From Hyphomicrobiales bacterium (lineage in GTDB: Bacteria; Pseudomonadota; Alphaproteobacteria; Rhizobiales; Methylopilaceae), in assembly GCA_022842205.1 (NCBI GenBank), contig JALHQA010000007.1, positions 1 through 64,000 of the forward strand: 64,000 nt of DNA, given 5' to 3'. Below, piece after piece: positions 8,220-17,900 of this stretch. The notes under the pieces are model-generated. The model made no database searches, was not told the DNA's origin, and was given only the letters and a program-made list of their open reading frames with translations. The position numbers and the translations under genes were made by a program. The stretch's first letter is position 1. Every line of letters begins with the position of its first letter.

Positions 8220-11200
8220 ATGCGCTTCGGGCACTTCTTCATCGACCGGCCGATTTTCGCGGCGGTCGTCTCCATCGTCACCGTCGTGATCGGCCTGGTC
8301 GCGCTCGTCCAGCTTCCAATTGCCCAGTATCCGTCGATCGCGCCGCCGACCGTCGTCGTCACCGCGATATATCCCGGCGCCAACGCCGAAACGATTGCCG
8401 AAACCGTCGCCGCTCCGATCGAGCAGCAGATCAACGGCGTCGAAAACATGATCTACATGACGTCGCAGGCGACGTCGGACGGCACGCTCAACATCACCGT
8501 CACCTTCGAGATCGGCACCGATCTCGATATCGCGCAGGTGCAGGTCCAGAACCGCGTCAACGCCGCGGAGCCGCGCCTGCCCGAAGAGGTGCGCCGCCTC
8601 GGCATCACGGTCAACAAGTCGTCGAACGACTTCCTGATGGTGGTGAACCTGTTCTCGCCCGACCAGTCGCTCGATGAACTGTATGTATCGACCTATACCT
8701 ATCTGAACATCCGCGATCGCCTCGCGCGCCTCGAAGGCGTCGGCGACATGTTCGTGTTCGGCGCGCGCGAACTCAGCCTGCGCGTCTGGCTAGACCCGCT
8801 GCGGCTCGCTTCCTATTCGCTGACGCCGGGCGAAGTCATCGCCGCGCTGCAGGAGCAGAACGTGCAGGTGTCGGGCGGCGCCCTCGGCCAGCCGCCAGCG
8901 CCCGACAATACCGATTTCCAGATCATGGTGACGACCCAGGGCCGCTTCCGCACCGCGGATCAGTTCAAGGACGTCATCGTCAAGAGTTCGAACGGCCGCC
9001 TGCTGCGGCTGAAGGATGTCGCGCGCGTCGAATTCGGCGCACAGACCTATTCGACCAATTCCTATCTCAACGGCCAGTATTCCGTCGGCATCGGCATCAA
9101 CCAGCGACCCGGTTCGAACGCGCTGTCGGCCGCGGAGATCGTGCTGCGCGAGATGGAGACGCTGAAGAAGGACTTCCCGGCGGGCCTCGACTACGCCGTC
9201 GTCTACAACCCGACCGAGTTCGTCGCCGACTCCATCGAAGCCGTGACGCATACGATCTGGGAAGCGATCGGGCTGGTCGTGCTGGTCGTTCTGATATTCC
9301 TGCAGAGCTGGCGCGCCGCGATCATTCCGATTCTTGCGATTCCGGTGTCCTTGATCGGCACGTTCGCGGTCATGGCCGGCTTCGGCTACTCGATCAACAT
9401 GCTGACGCTGTTCGGTCTGATCCTCGCGATCGGCATCGTTGTCGACGACGCCATCGTCGTGGTCGAGAACGTCGAGCGCAACATTGCCGAAGGCAAATCG
9501 CCGCGCGAGGCCGCGCATATCACGATGGACGAGGTTGGCGTCGCCGTCATCGCGATCGCGCTCGTTCTGTCGGCGGTGTTCGTGCCGACGGCATTCATCC
9601 CCGGCATCTCGGGCCAGTTCTACAAGCAGTTCGCGCTGACGATTGCGGCGGCGACGATCATCTCGGCGTTCAATTCGCTGACATTGTCGCCGGCGCTCGC
9701 CGCGATCCTCCTGAAGCCGCACAGGGAGGGGCACAAGAAGGGTTTCCTGCAGCGCGCCGCCGACGGCTTCAACCGCCGCTTCGACTGGCTGTCGCTGAAA
9801 TATTCCCACGGCGTCGAACATGTCGTGAAGCGCAAACTGCTCTCGCTTGGCGTCTACGGTGCGCTCGTGCTGCTGACAATGTTCGTGTTCAACCGCGTGC
9901 CGCAGGGCTTCATCCCGGCAAGCGACCAGAGCTATGCTATCGTCGCGGTCCAGCTGCCCGAAGGCGCATCGCTGCAGCGTACCGACGCGGTCGTCCGCAA
10001 GATCATCGACATCGCGCGCAAGACCGACGGCGTCGCCAACGCCATCGGCATCGCGGGCTTTTCCGGCGCGACCTTCACCGCGGCGTCCAACGCGGCCGCG
10101 ATCTTCACCCCGTTCGAGCCGTTCTCGGTGCGCGTGCCGAAGGGCCGCACGGCGAACGCCATCATCGCCGATCTTCAGGCCGCCGTCGGCGGCATCGAAG
10201 AAGGCTTCATCATCGTCATCGCGCCGCCGTCCGTTCAGGGTCTCGGCACCGGCGGCGGCTTCAACATGCAGATCCAGGATCGCGGCGGCGTCGGCATCCG
10301 CGCGCTGGAAGCGGCCGTGACCGAAGTCACGACGGCAGCGGCGCAGGAGCCGACCCTGATGGGCGTCTTCACCACCTTCAACACCCGCTCGCCGCAGATC
10401 TATGTCGATATCGACCGCGAGAAAGCCCAGATTCTCGACGTGCCCGTCGGCAACATCTTCCAGGCGCTGCAGGTCTATATCGGCTCGGCCTATGTCAACG
10501 ACTTCACGGCGTATGGACGCTCGTTCCAGGTCAACGCCCAGGCCGACTCGCCCTACCGCGTCGAACCCGCAGACCTGACGCGCATCAAGGTCCGCTCTTC
10601 GGCGGGGGCGCTCGTTCCGCTCGGCACTCTCGTCAAGATCAGCGACAACACCGGCCCCTACGCCGTCAACCGCCACAACCTCTATACCGCCGTGTCGGTG
10701 CAGGGACAGGGCGTGCCCGGCGTCTCGTCCAGCGCGGCGCTCGCCAAGATGGAGGAGATCGCGGCGCGCGTGCTGCCGCCAGGCGTCGGTTTCGAATGGA
10801 CCGAGCTTGCCTTCCAGGAGCGCAACGCCGGCAATCCGGTCTTCATCTTCGTCCTTGGCGTTCTGTTCGTCTTCCTCGTCCTGTCGGCGCAGTATGAGAG
10901 CTGGTCGCTGCCGTTCGCCATCATCCTGATCGTGCCGCTGTCGATCCTTGCGGCACTTGCCGGGGTCATGCTGCGCGGCCAGGACAACAACATCCTGACG
11001 CAGATCGGCTTCGTCGTGCTGATCGGCCTTGCCGCAAAGAACGCGATCCTGATCGTCGAGTTTGCGCGCCAGAACGAAGAGGAAGGCAAAGGCCTGATCG
11101 AGTCCGTGGTCGATGCCTGCCGCCAGCGCCTGCGTCCAATCCTGATGACCTCGCTCGCCTTCACGCTCGGCACGGTTCCGCTGGCGATCGCCAGCGGCGC

Positions 11201-11381
11201 CGGCGCCGAACTCCGGCAGGCCATCGGAACGGCGGTCGTGTTCGGCATGCTGGGCGTAACCGTGCTCGGCCTGTTCCTGACGCCGGTGTTCTACGTCACC
11301 ATCCGCAGCCTCAGCACCCATTTCGACACCGCCCACCTCAACACTTTCGCAAGCAGAGTCAAAGGCTTGGTACGGCGCTGA
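8220..11381 (+). CDS. RND efflux permease (AcrB/MexB, HAE1 family)
   Basis: 1053 aa; FFIDRPIFAAVVSIVTVVIGLVAL...; GIVVDDAIVVVENVER and full HAE-1 architecture. Confidence 0.97.
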   Translation: MRFGHFFIDRPIFAAVVSIVTVVIGLVALVQLPIAQYPSIAPPTVVVTAIYPGANAETIAETVAAPIEQQINGVENMIYMTSQATSDGTLNITVTFEIGTDLDIAQVQVQNRVNAAEPRLPEEVRRLGITVNKSSNDFLMVVNLFSPDQSLDELYVSTYTYLNIRDRLARLEGVGDMFVFGARELSLRVWLDPLRLASYSLTPGEVIAALQEQNVQVSGGALGQPPAPDNTDFQIMVTTQGRFRTADQFKDVIVKSSNGRLLRLKDVARVEFGAQTYSTNSYLNGQYSVGIGINQRPGSNALSAAEIVLREMETLKKDFPAGLDYAVVYNPTEFVADSIEAVTHTIWEAIGLVVLVVLIFLQSWRAAIIPILAIPVSLIGTFAVMAGFGYSINMLTLFGLILAIGIVVDDAIVVVENVERNIAEGKSPREAAHITMDEVGVAVIAIALVLSAVFVPTAFIPGISGQFYKQFALTIAAATIISAFNSLTLSPALAAILLKPHREGHKKGFLQRAADGFNRRFDWLSLKYSHGVEHVVKRKLLSLGVYGALVLLTMFVFNRVPQGFIPASDQSYAIVAVQLPEGASLQRTDAVVRKIIDIARKTDGVANAIGIAGFSGATFTAASNAAAIFTPFEPFSVRVPKGRTANAIIADLQAAVGGIEEGFIIVIAPPSVQGLGTGGGFNMQIQDRGGVGIRALEAAVTEVTTAAAQEPTLMGVFTTFNTRSPQIYVDIDREKAQILDVPVGNIFQALQVYIGSAYVNDFTAYGRSFQVNAQADSPYRVEPADLTRIKVRSSAGALVPLGTLVKISDNTGPYAVNRHNLYTAVSVQGQGVPGVSSSAALAKMEEIAARVLPPGVGFEWTELAFQERNAGNPVFIFVLGVLFVFLVLSAQYESWSLPFAIILIVPLSILAALAGVMLRGQDNNILTQIGFVVLIGLAAKNAILIVEFARQNEEEGKGLIESVVDACRQRLRPILMTSLAFTLGTVPLAIASGAGAELRQAIGTAVVFGMLGVTVLGLFLTPVFYVTIRSLSTHFDTAHLNTFASRVKGLVRR

Positions 11382-11435
11382 CCACCGCGACATCGCGGCG
11401 TTTGCGCTGCTGCGGGCTTCGCGCCACAAGGCTTC

Positions 11436-11789
11436 ATGAAGATCGCGGGCCTCTGTTTGCGCATCGTCGTTGCATGGCTGCTCGTCATGCAGCCGATGTT
11501 CGGCGCTCATGCATCGGCGCGGATGGCCAATGCGCCGTTCGCGGCGCAGCTTTGCCGCGGCGGGCCCGCGCCCTCGGCGGATATTGCCGGGGACATTCCC
11601 GGCCAGCCGGAACGCGACCATTCCGATTGCTGCATGTCCTGCGCGCTGGTCGCCGCGCCGCCGCCGCGCGATATGGCGATCCGGACGCCGATACCCGCTA
11701 TCGCCGAACGGCCCGCCGTCCGTCCCGGCCACGCGCCGGTCACCCAGGCCGGTCTCGGCCCGCAATCGGCCCGCGCACCGCCTCTCTGA
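11436..11789 (+). CDS. DUF2946-like small Cys-rich secreted protein
   Basis: Signal peptide and HSDCCMSC motif typical of DUF2946; adjacent to a copper chaperone gene. Confidence 0.6.
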   Translation: MKIAGLCLRIVVAWLLVMQPMFGAHASARMANAPFAAQLCRGGPAPSADIAGDIPGQPERDHSDCCMSCALVAAPPPRDMAIRTPIPAIAERPAVRPGHAPVTQAGLGPQSARAPPL

Positions 11790-11851
11790 ACTCTCCGACC
11801 ATCATCGCCGCGCCCGTTCGCGCGCCATTTCGCTGTTTCTGGAGAGTTCCC

Positions 11852-12352
11852 ATGTCCGTTTCCCTGACCCGCCTTGGCGCGGGCTTCGCCCTCATTCTCG
11901 CTTTCGCCGCACCCGCGTACGCACACAGCTACAAGGCCGGCGCGCTCGAAATCTCGCACCCCTGGGCGCGCGAGACGCCGCCGGCGGCGAAGGTCGGCGC
12001 CGGCTATCTCAAAGTGAACAACACCGGCACCGAAGCCGACCGCCTGATCGCGGTCGAGACCGAGGGTGCGGAAAAGGTGGAGATTCACGAGAGCACCAAC
12101 GACAACGGCGTCGCCAAGATGCGCCAGGTCGAGACCGTCGAACTTCCCGCCGGGACCGAAACGGCGCTGAAGCCGGGCGGGTATCATCTGATGCTGATCA
12201 ATCTCAAGGAGCCGCTGGCCGAAGGCATGCGCGTTCCCGCGACGCTCGTGTTCGAGAAGGCCGGGAGGCTCGACGTGGAGCTTGCCGTCGAAGGCATGGG
12301 CTATGGCGGCCCGCAGGCCGGCCACGAGCACGGCGGCCAACACAAGCATTGA
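11852..12352 (+). CDS. Copper chaperone PCu(A)C
   Basis: ALEISHPWARETPP...GAGYLKVNNTG...VEIHE...MRQVETVELPAG...LKPGGYHLMLI; His-rich C terminus; start at internal ATG 11852. Confidence 0.93.
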   Translation: MSVSLTRLGAGFALILAFAAPAYAHSYKAGALEISHPWARETPPAAKVGAGYLKVNNTGTEADRLIAVETEGAEKVEIHESTNDNGVAKMRQVETVELPAGTETALKPGGYHLMLINLKEPLAEGMRVPATLVFEKAGRLDVELAVEGMGYGGPQAGHEHGGQHKH

Positions 12353-12358
12353 AACCGG

Positions 12359-12378
12359 AGCCCGCCGTAAGGCGGGCT
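12359..12378 (+). terminator. Stem-loop downstream of the PCuAC gene
   Basis: AGCCCGCC-GTAA-GGCGGGCT followed by a T-rich stretch. Confidence 0.6.
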
Positions 12379-12408
12379 TCACTTTCTTTTGGCCGAGAAC
12401 AGACTTGC

Positions 12409-12429
12409 AACCCGGCCCGCGCCGGGTTT
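12409..12429. other. Second stem-loop immediately before mmcB
   Basis: AACCCGGC-CCGCG-CCGGGTT-type inverted repeat. Confidence 0.55.
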
Positions 12430-12438
12430 GGTTAGCGC

Positions 12439-12939
12439 ATGGAACAAAACGAGATTCTGGCGGGCCTCGCGCCGACGTCGCGCCTCAGGCCGGACGGCCG
12501 CCAATCCCCCCGCGCCGCCGACATCGCCCGCGGCACCATGCGCCTGATGCGCGGGCTCGGCCTGTCCTGCGTGCCCGAACTGCCGCTGGCATCGGGCCGG
12601 CGGGCCGATCTTGTGGCCTTCTGCCCCAAGGGGCGGATCTGGATCGTCGAGATCAAGTCCTGCCTCGCCGATTTCCAGGCCGACCACAAATGGGAGGACT
12701 ACCGCGCCCATTGCGACCGTCTGTACTTCGCGGTCGATCCGGATTTTCCGCAATCGGTCATTCCGGACGAGGCGGGGCTCATCCTCGCCGACCGTTATGG
12801 TGCGCAAATTCTAAGAGAGCCTAACGAGCACCCGCTCGCCGGCGCGACGCGGCGCATGATGGCGCTGCATCTTGCCCATACGACCGCCCACCGGCTGCAC
12901 ATGATGTGCGATCCGGAACTCGAACGCGAGATGATGTGA
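12439..12939 (+). CDS. mmcB: MmcB family DNA repair protein
   Basis: RRADLVAFCPKGRIWIVEIKSCLADFQADHKWEDYRAHCDRLYFAV, nuclease-like MmcB family. Confidence 0.88.
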   Translation: MEQNEILAGLAPTSRLRPDGRQSPRAADIARGTMRLMRGLGLSCVPELPLASGRRADLVAFCPKGRIWIVEIKSCLADFQADHKWEDYRAHCDRLYFAVDPDFPQSVIPDEAGLILADRYGAQILREPNEHPLAGATRRMMALHLAHTTAHRLHMMCDPELEREMM

Positions 12940-12955
12940 TGCGCCAGCGCCGCCC

Positions 12956-14764
12956 TTATTTCGGGCGGTGCTTCTTCTTGCGCTCCTTCGGCCTTCCGGC
13001 ATCGCGCGGCTTGTCGGCGGAATGCGCCTTCCTGGGCTTGAAGTCTTTCTCGCGATGCTTCGGCCCACGATGTTTCGGACGGTCGGCATGGGGCCGCTCT
13101 GCATCCTTGCGCGGACGCACCGAAGGCGCGGGCGTTCCGTCGGCGCCGATCCGCACGATCTCGACATCGCCATCCGACTTCCGCACCGCATGGGCAAATC
13201 TTTCCGCGACGGCGGCGGTCACCTCGAACTTGGTCTCGCGCTCGAAAATGCGGATCGCGCCGATCTCCTGGCGCGTCACGTTTCCGCGCCGGCACAGCAT
13301 GGGCAGCAGCCATTTGGGATCGGCGTTCTCGCGGCGGCCGATGCGCATCATAAACCAGGCGCCGCCGACAAACGGCTCACGCGGCGGGCGCGGTTCGCCC
13401 CCTTTATCTCGGGGCCCCGCGTCCGGACGCGTATCGCGCGCATTGCGGCGCTCGCCGGGATCGATCACCTCTTCCGGCGCCGGCAATTGCGAACGCCACA
13501 CGCGCACGAGCGCCGCCGCGATGTCTTCTGCCGAACGGCCGGCAAGCAGCGCCGCAGCCATGTGCCGGTCGTCCTCGCTCGGCACCTCCCGCAGCAGCGG
13601 ATCGTCCAGCAGGCGCTCCTGATCCAGATTGCGGATTTCCTCGGCCGTCGGCGGACCGCTCCAGATCGGCACCACGCGTGCGGATGCCATCAAGGTTTCG
13701 GCTTTCCGCCGCCGCGACGGCGGAACGAGCAGCACGCTGGTGCCCTTGTTTCCCGCACGGCCGGTGCGGCCGGAACGATGCTGCAGCACTTCAGGGTCGC
13801 CGGGCAGCTCGGCGTGGATGACGAGGCCGAGACCGGGCAGATCGATGCCCCGGGCGGCCACGTCCGTTGCGACGCAGACGCGCGCGCGGCCGTCGCGCAA
13901 CGCCTGCAGCGCGTGGTTACGATCGCTCTGGCTGAGTTCGCCCGACAGCGCGACGACGGAGAAACCGCGCTCCAGAAGCGTCGCCTGAAGATGGCGCACC
14001 GCGTTGCGGGTGTTGCAGAAGACGATGGCGCCCGGCGCCTCGAAATAGCGCAACAGGTTGACGACCGCGTGCTCGGCCTCGTTCGGCGCTATGCGGACGG
14101 CGCGGTAGTCGATATCGGCGTGGCCGTCCTGCGTGCCCTTGACCTCGATGCGCAGCGCCTCGCGCTGGTAGCGCTTGGCCATGGTCTCGATGCTGCGCGG
14201 CATCGTCGCCGAAAACAGCAGGGTGCGGCGCCCGGCGGGCGTCGTTTCGAGAATGAATTCGAGATCCTCGCGGAAGCCGAGATCGAGCATTTCGTCGGCT
14301 TCGTCGAGCACGACGGCGCGCAGGTGTGACACGTCAAGGCCGCCGCGCTCGATGTGATCGCGCAGGCGTCCGGGCGTACCGACGACAATGTGCACACCGG
14401 CCTGCAGGCGGCGCCGTTCGGCCTTCGGGTCCATGCCGCCGACGCAGGACACGATGCGCGCTCCGGCCGGCCGGTAGAGCCAGTCCAGTTCGCGCTGGAC
14501 CTGCAGCGCGAGCTCGCGCGTCGGTGCAACGATCAGTGCAAGCGGCACCCCCGCATGATCGAGCCGCTCGGCATCGCCGAGCAGGGTTTCACCGATGGCG
14601 AGGCCGTAAGCCACCGTCTTGCCCGAGCCGGTCTGCGCGGAAACAACGATATCGCGTCCCGCGGCATTGTCGGCGAGCACGGCCTCCTGGACCGGCGTCG
14701 CCTCGTTGTAATCACGCTCGGCGAGCGCGCGGGCGAGGGACGGGTGAGTGGTCGGGAATGCCAT
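12956..14764 (-). CDS. DEAD/DEAH-box RNA helicase with DbpA-type C-terminal domain
   Basis: AQTGSGKT, DEAD, SAT, HRSGRTGR motifs; C-terminal RNA-binding domain and basic tail. Confidence 0.95.
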   Translation of the reverse strand: MAFPTTHPSLARALAERDYNEATPVQEAVLADNAAGRDIVVSAQTGSGKTVAYGLAIGETLLGDAERLDHAGVPLALIVAPTRELALQVQRELDWLYRPAGARIVSCVGGMDPKAERRRLQAGVHIVVGTPGRLRDHIERGGLDVSHLRAVVLDEADEMLDLGFREDLEFILETTPAGRRTLLFSATMPRSIETMAKRYQREALRIEVKGTQDGHADIDYRAVRIAPNEAEHAVVNLLRYFEAPGAIVFCNTRNAVRHLQATLLERGFSVVALSGELSQSDRNHALQALRDGRARVCVATDVAARGIDLPGLGLVIHAELPGDPEVLQHRSGRTGRAGNKGTSVLLVPPSRRRKAETLMASARVVPIWSGPPTAEEIRNLDQERLLDDPLLREVPSEDDRHMAAALLAGRSAEDIAAALVRVWRSQLPAPEEVIDPGERRNARDTRPDAGPRDKGGEPRPPREPFVGGAWFMMRIGRRENADPKWLLPMLCRRGNVTRQEIGAIRIFERETKFEVTAAVAERFAHAVRKSDGDVEIVRIGADGTPAPSVRPRKDAERPHADRPKHRGPKHREKDFKPRKAHSADKPRDAGRPKERKKKHRPK

Positions 14765-14865
14765 GAATTTTTGCCGTGTCGGAACGAGGAAGTGCGCGAA
14801 CGCGACAACGTGCCGGTCCCGGAGGGCCGGTCGTCACGTGGTCCTGCACGAAAGAAGTTTCGGGC

Positions 14866-15087
14866 CTATTTGCCCGCCGCCGCCCTTAGAGCAGCATTGA
14901 TGCGATCCTGCCAGTTCGGACCGCCGTTCTGGAAATGCTCGAGCACATCCTTGTCGATGCGCAGCGAGACCGTTTCCTTGACGCCCGGCAGCGCAGGTGT
15001 CGCAACGGGGCCGGGAGCGGGCTTGGTGGTGACCGTCTTGAAGGCCGCCTCGGCCGCCTTCCTCGGATCGATGCGCCGGTCAGCCAT
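14866..15087 (-). CDS. BrnA-like antitoxin-family small protein, orphan
   Basis: VSLRIDKDVLEHFQNGGPNWQDRINAALRAAAGK resembles the BrnA ribbon-helix-helix C terminus; start ATG overlaps the response regulator stop by 1 nt (TGATG). Confidence 0.7.
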   Translation of the reverse strand: MADRRIDPRKAAEAAFKTVTTKPAPGPVATPALPGVKETVSLRIDKDVLEHFQNGGPNWQDRINAALRAAAGK

Positions 15088-15635
15088 CAGCGCGGCGCGC
15101 GCTTGGCGAGAATGCGCTGCAGCGTGCGACGGTGCATGTTGAGGCGGCGCGCGGTCTCGGACACATTGCGTCCGCACAGCTCATAGACCCGCTGGATATG
15201 CTCCCAGCGCACACGATCGGCCGACATCGGATTTTCCGGCGGCTTCGGCTTGTGATCCGGCAGCGCCATGAGCGCAGCGTGGATTTCATCGGCGTCCGCC
15301 GGTTTCGCCAGATAGTCGATCGCGCCCATCTTCACCGCCGTCACCGCGGTGGCGATATTGCCGTAGCCGGTCAGCACGATGCCGCGCGCGTCCGGACGCT
15401 TCTGCTTCAGCGCGGAAATGACATCGAGTCCGTTGCCGTCGCCGAGCCGCATGTCGACCACGGCAAAGGCGGGCTGCTGGCTGTCGACAAGGCTCAACCC
15501 CTCGCGCACGCTTTCGGCGGCGTGCACCGTGTAGCCACGTGTTTCCATCGCGCGGGCAAGCCGCTGCACGAACGCCTTGTCGTCATCGACAATCAGCAAG
15601 GAAAGATCGCCCTCGCGGGCGGATAGATCGGCCAT
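15087..15635 (-). CDS. actR: ActR/PrrA/RegA family redox response regulator
   Basis: Receiver domain LLIVDDDKAFVQRLARAMETRGY and C-terminal Fis-type HTH NVSETARRLNMHRRTLQRILAKRAPR characteristic of RegA/ActR. Confidence 0.93.
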   Translation of the reverse strand: MADLSAREGDLSLLIVDDDKAFVQRLARAMETRGYTVHAAESVREGLSLVDSQQPAFAVVDMRLGDGNGLDVISALKQKRPDARGIVLTGYGNIATAVTAVKMGAIDYLAKPADADEIHAALMALPDHKPKPPENPMSADRVRWEHIQRVYELCGRNVSETARRLNMHRRTLQRILAKRAPR

Positions 15636-15734
15636 GATTCCCAAAGTCTGGAAGCGCCGCAGCGGCGCGATGCCGCACATCTATTAGGCAAACTCGCCCG
15701 GCACAAGCTTTCCGGGCGATTTCACGGCAAAAGC

Positions 15735-17033
15735 TCAGGCTTTGGCTAACTCGAACGCCGCCCTCGGCCATGTGACCCGGACGATCGCTCCCTGTTCGCC
15801 ATTGTCGAACCCGACCCTGGCACCCGATCTCTCGAGAAGGGTCTTGGCGATGAAGACGCCGAGCCCGAGCCCCGGGCGGTCGGTGTCCGGCCCGGCGCGC
15901 CGCGCGCCCCGGGTCGTCAGATAGGGATCGCCGAGACGCGCCAGAACCTCCGGCGGAAAGCCCGGGCCATCGTCCATGATGGTCACCGCAATTTCGGCAT
16001 TGTCCCAGCGCGCCTCGATCCGCACCTCCGAGCCGGCGAAATCGACGGCGTTTTCGACAAGATTTCCAAGGCCGTAGAGGACGGCGGGGTTGCGCCTGAC
16101 AACCGGCTCCCGGCGCGCGTCGTCGCGGGCGTCGATGCCGATCGCCACGCCGAATTCGCGATGCGGCGCGACGACATCCTCCAGAAGATGGCGGATCGTC
16201 ATCTCCGAATGCGGCGCGTCATCCTCATGCAGTGAGGTCAGCTTTTTCAGGATCTCGCGGCACCTGTCGACCTGCTCGCGAAGCAGCGTCACGTCCTCTT
16301 TCACCGGCCCTTCGGGGACCCCCTTTTCCAGTTCGCGGACCACGAGCCGGATCGTCGCCAGCGGCGTGCCGAGTTCGTGCGCCGCCGCCGCCGCCAGACC
16401 GTCGAGGGCCGAAATATGCTGCTCGCGCGCAAGTACGAGTTCGGTCGCCGCCAGCGCTTCCGACAATTGCCGGCCTTCGTCGGCGACCCGCCAGGCATAG
16501 ATGCCGATGAAGCCGAGCGAGATCGAGATGGCGGTCCAGGTGCCGGCCACATAGAGAAACGGCACCGAAAAATCGCTGCCCGGCCAGGGCAGCGGCAGAT
16601 GGAAAAAGGCCAGCACGGTCACGCAGGCAAAGGCCAGCAGGCCGAGAATCGTCGTCGGCAACGGCGGCAGGCTGGTTGCCGAAATCAGCACCGGCGCCAG
16701 AAACAGCATGGAGAACGGGTTCGCCAGGCCGCCGGTCAGGGCAAGCAGCACCGCGAGCTGCAGAATGTCAAAACCGAGCAGCATGGCGGCGCGGAGGGTG
16801 TTGAGGCGCTCGGTGACCGGATAGGCGATGCGCAGCCAGAGGTTCAGGGCGGCGGACAACGCGATTGCCGCAAGGCAGAGGGCGAGGGGCAGCTCGACCC
16901 CCAGTCCGAGATAGACACCGAGCACGGCGACTGTCTGTCCAGCGATGGCCAGCCAGCGCAGCCGGATCAGCGTGTCGAGACGGATCTGGAAGGCGGGGGC
17001 GAACGAGGTGTCGCGGTCGAAGAGCTCGGGCAT
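15735..17033 (-). CDS. actS: ActS/PrrB/RegB family redox-sensing histidine kinase
   Basis: Six TM helices with GGLANPFSMLFLAPV quinone-site-like motif; H-box AAAAHELGTPLATI; HATPase. Confidence 0.93.
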   Translation of the reverse strand: MPELFDRDTSFAPAFQIRLDTLIRLRWLAIAGQTVAVLGVYLGLGVELPLALCLAAIALSAALNLWLRIAYPVTERLNTLRAAMLLGFDILQLAVLLALTGGLANPFSMLFLAPVLISATSLPPLPTTILGLLAFACVTVLAFFHLPLPWPGSDFSVPFLYVAGTWTAISISLGFIGIYAWRVADEGRQLSEALAATELVLAREQHISALDGLAAAAAHELGTPLATIRLVVRELEKGVPEGPVKEDVTLLREQVDRCREILKKLTSLHEDDAPHSEMTIRHLLEDVVAPHREFGVAIGIDARDDARREPVVRRNPAVLYGLGNLVENAVDFAGSEVRIEARWDNAEIAVTIMDDGPGFPPEVLARLGDPYLTTRGARRAGPDTDRPGLGLGVFIAKTLLERSGARVGFDNGEQGAIVRVTWPRAAFELAKA

Positions 17034-17135
17034 CGCTCTCCTTTAGCCGACACCGCGTTCGGGCGAAACGCCGCCGCCAAGGTGCGAGACACAAGGCTCG
17101 ATATTGCCGGCCGGAAGGACTAGATAGCGCCGGTC

Positions 17136-17900
17136 ATGCTGCACGCCGCCCCCGCCATCGAAGTCGACAGGCTCGTCAAGGACTACAAGACGACGCGCGC
17201 CGTGGACGGCATCAGCCTTTCCATCGCACCCGGCTCGATCACCGGCCTGCTCGGCGGCAATGGCGCGGGCAAGACAACGACCATCACCTCGATCATGGGG
17301 CTTCTGCGCCCGACGTCCGGCACCGTCCGGGTGCTGGGGTCGGACATGAACCGCGAGCGCCACCGCGTGCTGCACCGCATGAACTTCCAGAGCCCCTATG
17401 TCGATCTGCCCGGCCGTCTGACCGTGCGCCAGAACATCGTGACCTTCGCCCGTCTGTACGGCGTCGCGCATGCGAAGGAGCGTGCCGCGGAACTTGCGGA
17501 CGAACTCGATCTCAACGAGTTTCTCGACCGTGCGACAAGCAAGCTGTCGGCCGGGCAGAAAACGCGTGTTGCCCTGGCCAAATCCCTCGTCAACGATCCC
17601 GAGGTTCTTCTGCTCGACGAGCCTACGGCCTCGCTCGACCCCGACACCGCCGGCTGGATTCGCGACCGTATCGCGGCGCATGCCCGGGAGCGCGGCGCCA
17701 CCATTCTTCTCGCCTCGCACAATATGCGCGAGGTCGAGCGTCTGTGCGACCGCGTCATTTTCATGCGCCGCGGCAAGATCGTCGACGATGCGACCCCGGA
17801 TGAGCTTCTGCGCCGGTATGGACGCGCCGATCTGGAGGACGTGTTCATCGATGTTGCGCGCGGCACCGAGCGTCAGACCGAGACGGAGACTGCGCTGTGA
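17136..17900 (+). CDS. ABC transporter ATP-binding protein
   Basis: GGNGAGKTTTITSIMGLL Walker A, LSAGQKTRVALAKSL signature, LLLDEPTASLDPD Walker B. Confidence 0.96.
   Translation: MLHAAPAIEVDRLVKDYKTTRAVDGISLSIAPGSITGLLGGNGAGKTTTITSIMGLLRPTSGTVRVLGSDMNRERHRVLHRMNFQSPYVDLPGRLTVRQNIVTFARLYGVAHAKERAAELADELDLNEFLDRATSKLSAGQKTRVALAKSLVNDPEVLLLDEPTASLDPDTAGWIRDRIAAHARERGATILLASHNMREVERLCDRVIFMRRGKIVDDATPDELLRRYGRADLEDVFIDVARGTERQTETETAL

Noticed and set aside
8790-11765. 991-aa minus-strand ORF
   Set aside because: Antisense to the RND permease; Arg/Asp/His-rich shadow ORF.
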